This document shows positions 33,638 to 42,492 of a DNA stretch of 64,000 nucleotides, piece by piece (position 1 is the first letter of the stretch; every line of letters begins with the position of its first letter). Position numbers and translations under genes: made by a program. The stretch comes from JBBQHX01 sp035306065 (GTDB lineage: Bacteria; Gemmatimonadota; Gemmatimonadetes; Gemmatimonadales; Gemmatimonadaceae): the NCBI GenBank assembly GCA_035306065.1, contig DATGOL010000092.1:1-64000 (forward strand), given 5' to 3'. The notes beneath the pieces are model-generated. The model was given only the letters and a program-made list of their open reading frames with translations. It was not told the origin of the DNA and made no database searches.

Positions 33638-34042
33638 TCAGCCACCAACCACCGGTGGCGCAGTTGCGAAGGGGAGCACATACGGCTGATTCAGCCACGC
33701 GACCGGCGTGGTTTGCGGGGCAACACAAACGGTTGCTGCGGCAACGGTCCGCGCCAGCTGCAGGCTTGCACCCTCCGCGGGCGTGATACTGTACGCAAGC
33801 GGTGCGTGGCAGTCGCCAAGGCAGGTGCAGCTGTCGTGGGATTCGCGCTCGTCTGAGGTCCCGCTACCCGCTCGAGCACTTGTGGCGTGATCGCCGTGCG
33901 AACTCGAGACTCCACTCGCGAGCGCCTGCGCACCGTGCAAGCCGGACGCACCGTGCTCCACGCCGTGCATGTCGCACGGCGGCACGAGCGCGGCGTGGCC
34001 GAACGCCAGAAGCAGCAGGAAGGAGAGCACGCGAGTGGTCAT
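33638..34042 (-). CDS. Small secreted Cys/His-rich protein (copy 2)
   Basis: Unrecognised family, 134 residues from ATG at 34040-34042. Signal peptide (TTRVLSFLLLLAFGHAAL) then PCDMH (22-26), several His (GLHG, SHGDH), the cluster His69-Asp-Ser-Cys72-Thr-Cys74-Leu-Gly-Asp-Cys78-His79, and a C-terminal VLPFATAPP (122-130). These features, their order and the tail match the protein at 5023-5499, so the two are paralogues. The last Cys of the cluster is His here. The gene precedes a TonB receptor on the same strand, as does the paralogue. The start overlaps no other gene; the M20 gene diverges from 34191. The in-frame extension upstream to 34219 lacks a signal and is unlikely. Metal binding is inferred from residues only. 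Confidence 0.75.
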   Translation of the reverse strand: MTTRVLSFLLLLAFGHAALVPPCDMHGVEHGASGLHGAQALASGVSSSHGDHATSARAGSGTSDERESHDSCTCLGDCHAPLAYSITPAEGASLQLARTVAAATVCVAPQTTPVAWLNQPYVLPFATAPPVVGG

Positions 34043-34190
34043 GATCGAACTTTGCCACCGCCCCAAACTCCTGCATATCGGGTATAGCCCGTCTCGTAGT
34101 AGGGCAATCCCCGACCGCCAGCAGCGAACGGTGGTTATTCTGAAGGGAAGCCCGCACCGAACAACCGGCCATGATGTCCAGATTCCTACT

Positions 34191-35762
34191 ATGACTCTTA
34201 CGAACCGATCAGCTTCCATCCACCAGACGTCTTGCAGAAAGACCCGGCGGCTCGCCCCTCTGATCTCCGTACCGATCGCCTTGCTGCTCTTTTCGGCATG
34301 CCAGCCGGATCAGGGCCAGGCTTCGTCCGGGGATCGCGCCCAGGCTGAAGCGGGCGCTGGTCGCGTTTCCGGTACGGGCGACCCGTATGCCGTGGAGGCA
34401 GAGGCACCTGCGGGCTACGACCGGGAGGTTGGCGCAGACGCTGCCAGGCGTCATCTGGAAGCGCTGATTCGCATCAATACGGAGAACCCTCCGGGCAACG
34501 AGCTTGGCACGGCGCGGTACTTCGATTCCGTGCTCGCTCCGTTTGCAGGAGTGGAGCGTCACGTTCTGGAGGCTGCACCCGGACGGGCGAACTTCGTTGC
34601 GCGGTTGCGTGCCGGGAATGCCACGGGTCGTCCGGTGCTTGTAATGGGGCACATGGACGTGGTGGGTGCGGATACGACACGGTGGACGACACCGCCGTTC
34701 GAGCCTACCGAGGCTGATGGTTACCTGTATGGTCGTGGTGCGATGGACGACAAGGGTATGCTTGCGTCGACGCTTGCGGTTCTGGAGCAGCTCGCGGCGC
34801 AGCGCGACCGCCTCACGAGAGACATCATCTTCGTTGCAACAGCTGCAGAGGAGGGCGGGCCCAGCATTGGCATCGACTGGCTGATGGAGCATCACGCCGC
34901 GCTGCTGACAGACGCGGAGTTCGCGCTGAACGAGGGAGGACGTATTCGCGTTCGCGACGGTGGCATAGCGACCGTCAACGTGCAGACGACGGAGAAGATT
35001 CCCTACGTTCTTGAGCTGAAGGCAGAGGGAACCGGAGGTCATGGCTCGGTGCCGCTGCCCGACAACCCGCTCGCTGCCCTGGCCCGTGCCGTGGAGCGTG
35101 TGCACGAGTGGAAGGTTCCGGCGCGTCTGAATGAGACCACCCGGATCTACTTCAGCAAGCTGGCGGACGTGGAGCCTGACGAGACGATGGCGCGCGCAAT
35201 GCGGGAAATCTCGGATCCGTCATCCGGTACGAGGGTGTTCGCGCGTGCAGATTCCATCCTGTCCACCGATCCGCTGCACAACGCGGTGCTGCGCCCGGGT
35301 GCGAGCCTCACGATCCTGGACGGAGGCTTCAGGTCCAACGTGATTCCGGGTGAGGGATCAGCGAAGTTCAGCTTCCGCGTACTTCCTGACGACGACGTTC
35401 CCGCACTGATGGAGCAGCTGCGCGCTGTGGTTGCGGAACCGGGCGTCACTGCCAACCTGGACAGTGATCCCGAGGAGGCACCGGAGGTTTCGCCGGTAAC
35501 TACCGCGCTCTACCAGGCCATGGAGAACTCGGCAGTCATAATGTCGCCTGGCGTTACCGTCATCCCGTTCATGTCGACCGGTGCCACCGACGGCGCGGTT
35601 CTGCGCGCAGCCGGCATCCCGACCTACGGTATCCTGCCCTTCCCGCTGATCATGGAAGACGAGCTGCGGATGCACGGTGACAACGAGCGCATTCCGGTGA
35701 AGTCCATAGGGTGGGCGACGGAGTTCGTGTACCGCGTTCTGCACGAGGTTTCGGGCCAGTAG
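34191..35762 (+). CDS. M20-family metallohydrolase lipoprotein
   Basis: Predicted exported lipoprotein of 523 residues; the signal ends in LLLFSAC (Cys37). The M20 metal-site residues are in order: His-x-Asp in MGHMDVVGADTT, Asp in GRGAMDDKGM, the Glu pair in TAAEEGG, a later Asp/Glu in ALNEGGR, and a final His region (MHGDNERIPV). The dimerisation domain (about 265-400) includes GTGGHGSVPLPDNP. Members cleave peptides or remove acyl groups from amino acids. ATG at 34191 is used because the signal follows at once; the frame is open upstream from 33969 without one. It is divergent from the Cys/His protein and convergent with the copper ATPase. Confidence 0.9.
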   Translation: MTLTNRSASIHQTSCRKTRRLAPLISVPIALLLFSACQPDQGQASSGDRAQAEAGAGRVSGTGDPYAVEAEAPAGYDREVGADAARRHLEALIRINTENPPGNELGTARYFDSVLAPFAGVERHVLEAAPGRANFVARLRAGNATGRPVLVMGHMDVVGADTTRWTTPPFEPTEADGYLYGRGAMDDKGMLASTLAVLEQLAAQRDRLTRDIIFVATAAEEGGPSIGIDWLMEHHAALLTDAEFALNEGGRIRVRDGGIATVNVQTTEKIPYVLELKAEGTGGHGSVPLPDNPLAALARAVERVHEWKVPARLNETTRIYFSKLADVEPDETMARAMREISDPSSGTRVFARADSILSTDPLHNAVLRPGASLTILDGGFRSNVIPGEGSAKFSFRVLPDDDVPALMEQLRAVVAEPGVTANLDSDPEEAPEVSPVTTALYQAMENSAVIMSPGVTVIPFMSTGATDGAVLRAAGIPTYGILPFPLIMEDELRMHGDNERIPVKSIGWATEFVYRVLHEVSGQ

Positions 35763-35773
35763 GTGGAGACCCA

Positions 35774-35808
35774 GGGGCAGCAGAGGGCTGATGCCGACAC
35801 GCTGCCCC
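35774..35808. terminator. Weak hairpin between convergent genes
   Basis: GGGGCAGC and GCTGCCCC form an 8-bp stem with a 19-base loop in the 53 bases between the M20 stop and the CopB-type gene stop. No U-tract, so this is only a candidate. Confidence 0.35.
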
Positions 35809-35815
35809 AACTCTC

Positions 35816-37948
35816 TCAGATCATCTCGCGACGCAGCAGCTGCGCGTTCAGCGCAACGATGATCGTGCTGAGCGACATGAGTACGGCGCCCGCGGCCGGT
35901 GTGAGTAATATTCCCCATGGTGCGAGCACGCCGGCTGCAAGCGGTATGGCAACGATGTTGTAGCCGGCTGCCCACCAGAGATTCTGGGTCATCTTCCGGT
36001 AGCTCGCGCGTGAGAGCCTGACGATTCGCGGCACGTCGCGCGGGTCGCTGCGCACGAGCACGATGTCGCCGGCCTCCACGGCCACGTCGGTGCCCGCGCC
36101 GATGGCGATTCCCACATTGGCAGTAGCCAGGGCGGGCGCGTCATTTACACCATCGCCCACCATCGCAACGTGCCTGCCCTGCTTTTGCAGCGCCTGAATC
36201 TCGGTTGCCTTCTGCTCCGGCAGCACCTCGGCAAGCACGGTATCTATGCCAAGTTGCCGGGCGACTGCGTTGGCCACAGGGGTGGCGTCGCCTGTCATCA
36301 TCACCACTTCGATACCCATTTCCTGCAGTGCGCCTACGGCTTCAGCAGATTCCGGACGCACTGCGTCTGCAACGGCAAATGCCGCGAGCGTTGCGCCGTT
36401 CTCGATGAGGTAAACCACGCCCTGTCCGGCGTCCGCTGCCTCACGAGCGAACTCCTTCAGCTCCGGTGCTACAGCGACCTGCAGCCTTGCAAGCAGGTTG
36501 GGGCCGCCCACCAGCAGCTCACGGCCATCCACGTGGGCGGAAATGCCCTGTCCGGGGTGCGATTCGAAGCCTGACGAGGCCGGAGGCTCCAGCCCTCTCT
36601 CCGCTGCACTCGCTACGATCGCGCGCGCCACGGGATGCTCAGCATCACGCTCGACCGCCGCGGCGAGACTCAACGCTTCATTCTCATCGATGCCCGGCGT
36701 GGTGCGCACTGCCACCACGCGATGTTCGGCGAGTGTGAGGGTACCGGTCTTGTCGAACACGACGGCGGTGAGCTTGCGAGCTTCCTCGAGACCGCGCCGG
36801 TCGCGCACCAGCAAGCCGGCGCGGGCACCGAGGGTAGTGGAGATGGCGAGTACCAGCGGCACGGCAAGGCCGAGTGCGTGCGGACATGCGATGACCAGCA
36901 CGGTGACCAGTCGTTCGATGGCGGTGGCCGCGGACGCACCTGCTGCCAGCCACGCGAAAAGCGTGATCACGCCCGCGCCAAGCGCAATCCAGGTAAGCCA
37001 GCGAGCGGCGCGATCGGCAAGTGTCTGTACGCGCGACCTGGATGACTGCGCCTGGTCAACGAGTCGCATTATGCCGGCGAGGGCGGTCTGGTCACCGGTA
37101 CCGGTAACCTCGATGCGAAGCGAACCGGAGCCGTTTACGGTTCCCGCGATCACCTTCTCACCTTCGAGCTTCCGAACAGGCGCGGACTCTCCGGTGATCA
37201 TCGCTTCGTTCACGGTGCTGCTTCCCGTGCGCACCATGCCATCGGCGGGTATGCCAGCGCCCGGCCTGATGAGAAGAATGTTGCCAACGCGCACTTCGCC
37301 GATCGGAACGTCTTCCGTGCGTTCGGCTGCACCCGAGCCGGTCACTCGTGTAGCAGTCGCCGGCAGCAGCTTTGCCAGTTCACCAAGCGCGCCCTGGGCC
37401 TGGGAGATGGATCGCATCTCCATCCAGTGGCCAAGCAGCATGATGGTGACGAGTGTTGCGAGTTCCTCCCAGAGCGGGGTACCGGGGAAGCCCAGGGTGA
37501 CTGCGGCGCTGAACACGAACGCCACTGTGATTGCAAGCGCGATGAGCGTCATCATGCCCGGCAGTCGTGCCTGGATCTCCCCTATCGCACCCTGCAGGAA
37601 CGGAACTCCACCGTACAGGAAAACGATGGTGCCGAAGAGAGGTGCGATGTAATGGGAGCCGGGAAATGCCGGTGGCGTATACCCCAATGCAGAGGGGAGC
37701 ATGTGCCCCCAGATCAATACGGGTACGGTGAGCGCCAGTGAGAGCCAGAAGCGGTCGCGGAACATGGCGACGGAATGTCCGGCGTGTGCGTCATGCGACT
37801 CTCCCGCATGAGCGCCGTGACCTTCATGAGCTGACGGGTGGGCGTGGTGCCCGTCATGACCGTGCCCCGAATGCCCGCCGGGATGCGACTGGTCATGGTG
37901 CTGTCCGTGCTGTTGGTGCTCCGAGTGCCCGCTATTGCCCTCGCTCAT
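35816..37948 (-). CDS. copB: CopB-type copper P-ATPase with His-rich N terminus
   Basis: P1B-type ATPase of 710 residues. The first 59 residues hold 18 His in repeats such as HGHDGHHAH, replacing the usual Cys-x-x-Cys metal domain. Then come the transmembrane core, actuator (AMITGESAPV), the intramembrane Cys355-Pro-His357, phosphorylation site Asp399 in DKTGTLT, a P-domain GDGVNDAPAL, and the N-domain His-Pro (EHPVAR). The Cys-Pro-His motif with a His-rich tail defines the CopB (P1B-3) subgroup, which exports copper from the cytoplasm in studied cases. ATG at 37946-37948 follows GGAGG. Together with the Met-rich receptor and the Cys/His protein it forms the copper-flavoured section, although it is not in their operon. 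Confidence 0.95.
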   Translation of the reverse strand: MSEGNSGHSEHQQHGQHHDQSHPGGHSGHGHDGHHAHPSAHEGHGAHAGESHDAHAGHSVAMFRDRFWLSLALTVPVLIWGHMLPSALGYTPPAFPGSHYIAPLFGTIVFLYGGVPFLQGAIGEIQARLPGMMTLIALAITVAFVFSAAVTLGFPGTPLWEELATLVTIMLLGHWMEMRSISQAQGALGELAKLLPATATRVTGSGAAERTEDVPIGEVRVGNILLIRPGAGIPADGMVRTGSSTVNEAMITGESAPVRKLEGEKVIAGTVNGSGSLRIEVTGTGDQTALAGIMRLVDQAQSSRSRVQTLADRAARWLTWIALGAGVITLFAWLAAGASAATAIERLVTVLVIACPHALGLAVPLVLAISTTLGARAGLLVRDRRGLEEARKLTAVVFDKTGTLTLAEHRVVAVRTTPGIDENEALSLAAAVERDAEHPVARAIVASAAERGLEPPASSGFESHPGQGISAHVDGRELLVGGPNLLARLQVAVAPELKEFAREAADAGQGVVYLIENGATLAAFAVADAVRPESAEAVGALQEMGIEVVMMTGDATPVANAVARQLGIDTVLAEVLPEQKATEIQALQKQGRHVAMVGDGVNDAPALATANVGIAIGAGTDVAVEAGDIVLVRSDPRDVPRIVRLSRASYRKMTQNLWWAAGYNIVAIPLAAGVLAPWGILLTPAAGAVLMSLSTIIVALNAQLLRREMI

Positions 37949-38069
37949 GCATGAGCCTCCGTCGGCATGAACCCGTGTAACGGCATTGTGAGATCGGGTA
38001 TTCCCCGCTCCAACCCGCCATAAGCAAGAAGCTAGCTTCTACGACCAAACCCACACGCAATGGAGGCAG

Positions 38070-39227
38070 GTGGCCAGACCCCGACGGCGCGAACTACTCG
38101 GCAGGATTGCCAGCTTCCTGGCGATACTGGCGGCTATCTGGCTATTACCGACGCTTGCGCTCGCTCCGGTGATTGTGGGTGGGGCATGGACTTTGGCACT
38201 GGTTGCACTCCTTGCCACGCCGCTTCCCATCTACATGCTGATTCGGCTGCGGAACAGCGACTGGTATCCTGGAAAGTGGTTCCGCCTGCTGGTGCTGCGT
38301 CCATTCTGGTATGTGCAGCTATGTGTCCTGCTGCTACCGATTGGCGCTCTGCTGGGCGGAGCAGCAGGGCTGCTTGTCGGAACTGTTGGAGCGGGTGCGC
38401 GACTCGGAATAATTCTCATCCTGCTCGTATTCGCAGCGGCGGCATTGTGGGGTTACCTGGACTCGCGGCGGCTGCGACTGGTGGTGACAGACGCCATCTT
38501 CCCCGACTTGCCTGAGGAACTCGACGGCCTGCGAATAGTGCAGCTGTCCGACCTTCATGTGGGTCCGCACAGTTCGCCTTCATTCATGCGCAAGGCTGCC
38601 AGGCTGGCGTGTGAGGCAGCGCCCGACATGATAGCGGTAACGGGCGATCTCGTGGATGACTTCGATCGCGACGTAGAGGTGTACGCACGATACTTCGCAG
38701 ACCTTGCAGCACCACTTGGCGTATGGATAGTTCCCGGCAACCATGACGTATATGCGAACTGGCCGAGGATGCGCGAGCGCCTCACGAGCCTTCCGCAGGC
38801 CGTGCTCGTGAATGAGTGGGTTACGCTGGAGCGCGGTGGCACGAGCTTCGCGCTCACGGGAACCGGAGACCCCGCCGGCAATCCATGGGGCCCCGACACC
38901 GCTGCCCCGCGCCTGGATGATTCAGTGGACGGAATACCCGGCGACATGTTCACCATTGCACTGGCGCACAATCCGTCGCTCTGGCCTGGACTGGTGAAGC
39001 GCGGAGTTCATCTGACGCTGTCCGGTCATACTCACTGGGGACAATTCGCGGTGCCGGGGCTGCGCTGGAGCCTTGCCGGGGTGTTTCTGGAACACGCGAT
39101 GGGTGCGTATCGCGAAGGACGTTCGATGCTCTATGTAAGTCCCGGAACGAACTACTGGGGCGTGCCGTTCCGGCTCGGTGCGCCGCCAGAGGTTGGGGTG
39201 GTGATACTGCGAAGAGGCGAGTTGTGA
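38070..39227 (+). CDS. Membrane-anchored metallophosphoesterase
   Basis: Protein of 385 residues. Three or four N-terminal hydrophobic helices (about 13-40, 40-55, 70-95, 100-125) anchor a calcineurin-like phosphoesterase domain with all metal-binding blocks: QLSDLHVGPH (about 150), TGDLVDDFDR, PGNHDVYANWP, IALAHNPSL and LSGHTHWGQF. The layout is that of YkuE/YaeI-like enzymes that hydrolyse phosphodiester or UDP-linked lipids; the exact substrate cannot be told. GTG at 38070 is the start, three bases after GGAGG. The gene is divergent from copB across 121 bases and shows no operon partner. Confidence 0.92.
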   Translation: MARPRRRELLGRIASFLAILAAIWLLPTLALAPVIVGGAWTLALVALLATPLPIYMLIRLRNSDWYPGKWFRLLVLRPFWYVQLCVLLLPIGALLGGAAGLLVGTVGAGARLGIILILLVFAAAALWGYLDSRRLRLVVTDAIFPDLPEELDGLRIVQLSDLHVGPHSSPSFMRKAARLACEAAPDMIAVTGDLVDDFDRDVEVYARYFADLAAPLGVWIVPGNHDVYANWPRMRERLTSLPQAVLVNEWVTLERGGTSFALTGTGDPAGNPWGPDTAAPRLDDSVDGIPGDMFTIALAHNPSLWPGLVKRGVHLTLSGHTHWGQFAVPGLRWSLAGVFLEHAMGAYREGRSMLYVSPGTNYWGVPFRLGAPPEVGVVILRRGEL

Positions 39228-39253
39228 AACAGTATGGGTCGTGAACTTGGGGA

Positions 39254-39280
39254 AATGATTGACAGTTCAAGGCAATCATT
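39254..39280. promoter_or_regulatory. AT-rich dyad upstream of the basic protein gene
   Basis: AATGATTG (39254-39261) and CAATCATT (39273-39280) are exact complements separated by 11 bases, in a locally AT-rich stretch of an otherwise GC-rich region. It starts 27 bases after the phosphoesterase stop and precedes a candidate promoter. It could be an operator; a terminator is less likely for so AT-rich a stem. Confidence 0.45.
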
Positions 39281-39301
39281 AGCGGCTATTGAGCATATAA
39301 C

Positions 39302-39330
39302 TTGATTACTGTACGCCATCACACTATACA
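39302..39330 (+). promoter_or_regulatory. Candidate sigma-70-type promoter
   Basis: TTGATT (39302-39307) and TATACA (39325-39330) are separated by exactly 17 bases, in an AT-rich block 41 bases before the ATG of the basic-protein gene. The match to consensus is partial (TATACA has four of six). Promoters of this phylum are little studied, so this remains a candidate. Confidence 0.4.
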
Positions 39331-39370
39331 GCAGTCGCTCCACCAGACTCACAACAACAGCGAGGTAAGC

Positions 39371-39895
39371 ATGGCAGCTACTCGGAAACGGCTTGCTCGA
39401 GGCACCAAGGGAGCTTCTGCAAAGCAGGCGGACTCTTCCCTGGTCAATGAGAAGGTGCTTGCACAGGCCGTACGCGCACTGAGAAAGAATCCGGATATCA
39501 AGAGCAACGTTCTGTACGACCAGGCCCAGTCAATAGATCCGGAAATCGCGAAGCTGGATCGTCGAGTGTTCCATATGCGCTACGCCATGCGTGCGCGGCG
39601 TATTCTCAAGGCAGAAGAGCGCGGCTCATCGCCAAGGCCGAAGAAGGCGACAAGCGCACCGGCTGCGGCTCCGGCCGGCAGGAAGATGCGAGCGATGGGG
39701 AAGAAGCGCGGCCGCAAGGCAGAGGTACCTGCGGCAGGTGATGGATACTCAGACCGCGATCGCAACACGATCCGGGCTGCGCTCACTGCAACGATGAAGG
39801 ACGCGCTGCAGGCCCAGAGCAAGGAAGACCTGGTTGCCCTCTTCGATTCCATCGACTCTCGCACAGAAAAGCTGCTGCAGCTTACGAGTCGCTGA
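39371..39895 (+). CDS. Small basic protein, possibly DNA-binding
   Basis: Unrecognised protein of 174 residues beginning MAATRKRLARGTKGASAK, with GAGG before the ATG at 39371. Residues 25-75 form predicted helices (KVLAQAVRALRKNPDIKSNVLYDQA, DRRVFHMRYAMRARRILKAEE). A Lys/Ala/Pro-rich, histone-H1-like linker follows (SSPRPKKATSAPAAAPAGRK) with an AT-hook-like KKRGRK, and the C terminus is another helical part (IRAALTATMKDALQAQ...DSRTEKLLQL). The overall build, a helical domain plus basic Ala/Pro/Lys linker, recalls nucleoid-associated or chromatin-like proteins. A candidate promoter and an AT-rich dyad lie upstream. Function is not known; DNA binding is inference from composition. Confidence 0.75.
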   Translation: MAATRKRLARGTKGASAKQADSSLVNEKVLAQAVRALRKNPDIKSNVLYDQAQSIDPEIAKLDRRVFHMRYAMRARRILKAEERGSSPRPKKATSAPAAAPAGRKMRAMGKKRGRKAEVPAAGDGYSDRDRNTIRAALTATMKDALQAQSKEDLVALFDSIDSRTEKLLQLTSR

Positions 39896-39912
39896 ACGGA
39901 CGGCGGAACTAC

Positions 39913-39941
39913 CGGCGCGACTCATGGTTCCGGTCGCGCCG
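39913..39941. terminator. Hairpin at convergent gene ends
   Basis: CGGCGCGAC and GTCGCGCCG form a 9-bp GC-rich stem with an 11-base loop, overlapping the last codons of the Ser/Thr kinase gene and lying 18 bases after the basic-protein stop. No U-tract. Confidence 0.5.
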
Positions 39942-42492
39942 ATACCCCGCATGACTCCAATCCACTTTTCACTTCGCCTACCCGCGTGTGTTCGGGAGGC
40001 AGTGTCTCGAGGAGAATTGCGAGCGCGGTGCGGAACAACTCTTCACCCCGCTCCGCATCTCCTGTCTCGCATTCCAGCCGCGCCAGCCGGCCTGTCACCA
40101 CTCCCACGGCGGAGTGGCGCTCGCCCAGCGCACTGCGGTTGATTTCCAGCGCACTTTCATAGCCGGCCCGCGCTTCCGCCACGTTCCCACCTTCCGCAAG
40201 CAGATCAGCATGATTGCTCAGCATGATCGCGAACTGCGGATTCGAACGTCCGGGACCGTTGCCGAACACCGCGATAGCCTCACGAAACAGTGAGTCGGCC
40301 TCGTCCGTCCTGCCCATGTGCTGCAGTGACGCCGCATGATTCCCCATGCCGAGCGCAACGTACGGGTGGTTCTCACCAAGCTGCGTACGCAGCATTCCCA
40401 CTGCCTCACGAAAAAGCGGTTCCGCCTCCTCGTGCTGCTGTGCACGCGACAGCATCTGGGCAAGGTTGTTGATTCCCCTGGCAACTCGCGGGTGGGCATC
40501 TCCCAAAAGGGCCCGGTCTATCGCCAGCACCTCGTGCGCCATCGGGAGGGCTGTGTCCAGGTCATCCAGGCGATAGGCCAGCGTCATGCGCGCATTCAGC
40601 ATGTCTGCGAGCATTGCGGAATCCGGCGGGGTCTGCGAACGCATGATGATCAGCGCTTCGTCGTAGAGAGGTCCGGCTTCGCTCATCTTGCCTTGGTCCT
40701 GCATTGCACTGGCCACGTTGGAAAGGCTGGCGGCCAGATGACGATGCCGGTCGCCCAGCAGCTTTCGCCGCAACTCGAGTGCCTCACGATGCGCACGTTC
40801 GGCTTCAGCTGGCCTGCCCTGAAGCATGAACACGTTGCCGAGTTCAGTGAGTGATTCTGCCAGTGCCGCGCCGTAAGGCTCACCTGCTTCACGATGGAGC
40901 TTCACCGCGGCTTCAATCAGGGGCACTGCCTCGCCATACCGCCCCAGACCTCCGTTTACGCGACCCACAACGCCGAGCATGCGTGCCTGCACGAGTGGCT
41001 GGTTTGCGAACTGGCTCTGCAGCCGCGACGCTCCCCGATCGAGAAATGCGGCGACACGCAATGTGTCCAGCCGATCAGTGCTTGGCGCCAGCGGATTGGA
41101 TGCCGCAAACAGGCTCTCCAGGAAGCCTGCTACGGCTTCTGCCTTGTCACGTTCTTCCTCAGCCGTCAGGCGCGCAAGCTCCGCTGCGTCTCGCTCCCGG
41201 TCTGCAGCCCGCGCCTGCCAGAGCGCGGTGCCCAATCCACCCGTGAGCGAAAGCAGAATCAGCGCCGCCGCTGCAACGGCCCCCTTGTGCCGCCTGACGA
41301 ACCTGCCGGCGCGGTACAGCACGGTTGGCCGCTGGGCGCTTACGGGAAGCCCGGTGCGGTGGTTGTACAGGTCGGCAAGCAGCTGGCTCACGGAGTCGTA
41401 ACGTCGCTCCGGTTCATCAGCCATCGCCTTGAGAACGATTGCGTCCAGGTCACCGGCAAGGCGATTCCGGAGATGTTCGGGAGTCGTGGACCGTGCAGCT
41501 GCAACGTCGGCCGGCACGAGACTATTCCCGTCAGCGGTACTAATGCGCACAACCGCGCTGCTCGGCGCTTCAGGTTCATCCTTCGCTGTGTTCGGCCGCC
41601 TTCCCGCCAGCAGCTCGTACAGTACCACGCCCAGCGTGTAAACGTCGGTGGACGTGGTAGGTGGCTCCCCGCGAACCTGCTCCGGACTTGCGTACCCGGG
41701 GGTGAGCACGCGTACGCCGGTACGGGTACGTGGCGTGTGCTCGTCCATCGAGCCATCGAGAAGCTTGGCAATGCCGAAATCCAGAAGCTTCGGTACGCCA
41801 TCGCTCGTGACCAGGATGTTCGACGGCTTGAGGTCACGGTGCACCACGAGCTTGCGGTGTGCGTACTGCACAGCCTCGCAAACCTGCTCAAACAGGGAGA
41901 GTCGTTCGTCAACGCCCAACTGCCGGCTGTCGCAAAAGGCTGTGAGAGGCTTGCCCTCCACATACTCCATCACGAGATACGGCCTGCCATCCTCCGCTGC
42001 GCCACCGTCGTACAGCCGGGCGATGTTCGGGTGCTCCAGTGATGCGAGGATCTGGCGCTCGTAGCGGAAGCGCGCGAGCACTTCGTCCGTATCCATTCCG
42101 CGTTTCACGCGCTTCACGGCAACCTGCCGGTCCCACTGGCCGTCAGCGCGTTCGGCGAGGAACACGGCGCCCATGCCGCCGCGTCCGAGTTCGCGCTTCA
42201 CCTTCCACGGTCCGATCATGCCGTCGTGAGGCAGCGGCTCGTCGTCAGCACCTGTATGGCCGCCGCTGGCACTCTCCACCACGGACGGCGCAAAGTCACC
42301 CGCCCTCTCTCCGATCACTCGCTCCGCGCCCGTTGCGCGGGCGAGGAGTGCCTGCACCTCGTGCATGAGGCCAACGTCACTGCCGCACGCCTCGCGCAGG
42401 AATTCGTCGCGCTCCTCGGGCGGCCGCTCGAGTGCGTCCGAAAATAGCGCGTCCACGCGGCGCCATCTGCGAGATGGAGAGGAATCGTTCAC
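39922..42492 (-). CDS. Ser/Thr protein kinase with C-terminal TPR-type repeats
   Basis: Hanks-type kinase of 856 residues. An N-terminal lead (about 1-90) precedes the kinase domain with GRGGMGAVF (about 103), VAVKRVKRG, the catalytic HRDLKPSN (Asp220), DFG in LLDFGIAKLL and SPEQVRGEPP. One membrane helix follows (AVAAAALILLSLTGGLGTALW, near 405-425), then a long helical region (about 500-850) of roughly 42-residue TPR-like units (GEAVPLIEAAVKLHREAG; AERAHREALELRRKLLGDRH; AEPLFREAVGMLRTQLGENHP). This arrangement matches the periplasmic-sensor/TPR kinases common in Acidobacteria, Planctomycetes and Gemmatimonadetes. GTG at 42490-42492 overlaps the sigma-factor stop by GTGA, so kinase and sigma factor are translated together and probably act in one pathway. 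Confidence 0.93.
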   Translation of the reverse strand: MNDSSPSRRWRRVDALFSDALERPPEERDEFLREACGSDVGLMHEVQALLARATGAERVIGERAGDFAPSVVESASGGHTGADDEPLPHDGMIGPWKVKRELGRGGMGAVFLAERADGQWDRQVAVKRVKRGMDTDEVLARFRYERQILASLEHPNIARLYDGGAAEDGRPYLVMEYVEGKPLTAFCDSRQLGVDERLSLFEQVCEAVQYAHRKLVVHRDLKPSNILVTSDGVPKLLDFGIAKLLDGSMDEHTPRTRTGVRVLTPGYASPEQVRGEPPTTSTDVYTLGVVLYELLAGRRPNTAKDEPEAPSSAVVRISTADGNSLVPADVAAARSTTPEHLRNRLAGDLDAIVLKAMADEPERRYDSVSQLLADLYNHRTGLPVSAQRPTVLYRAGRFVRRHKGAVAAAALILLSLTGGLGTALWQARAADRERDAAELARLTAEEERDKAEAVAGFLESLFAASNPLAPSTDRLDTLRVAAFLDRGASRLQSQFANQPLVQARMLGVVGRVNGGLGRYGEAVPLIEAAVKLHREAGEPYGAALAESLTELGNVFMLQGRPAEAERAHREALELRRKLLGDRHRHLAASLSNVASAMQDQGKMSEAGPLYDEALIIMRSQTPPDSAMLADMLNARMTLAYRLDDLDTALPMAHEVLAIDRALLGDAHPRVARGINNLAQMLSRAQQHEEAEPLFREAVGMLRTQLGENHPYVALGMGNHAASLQHMGRTDEADSLFREAIAVFGNGPGRSNPQFAIMLSNHADLLAEGGNVAEARAGYESALEINRSALGERHSAVGVVTGRLARLECETGDAERGEELFRTALAILLETLPPEHTRVGEVKSGLESCGVSARPEP

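Noticed and set aside
36498..37652. 384-codon plus-strand frame opposite copB
   Set aside because: Ser/Thr/Ala-rich shadow; copB motifs on the minus strand are complete.
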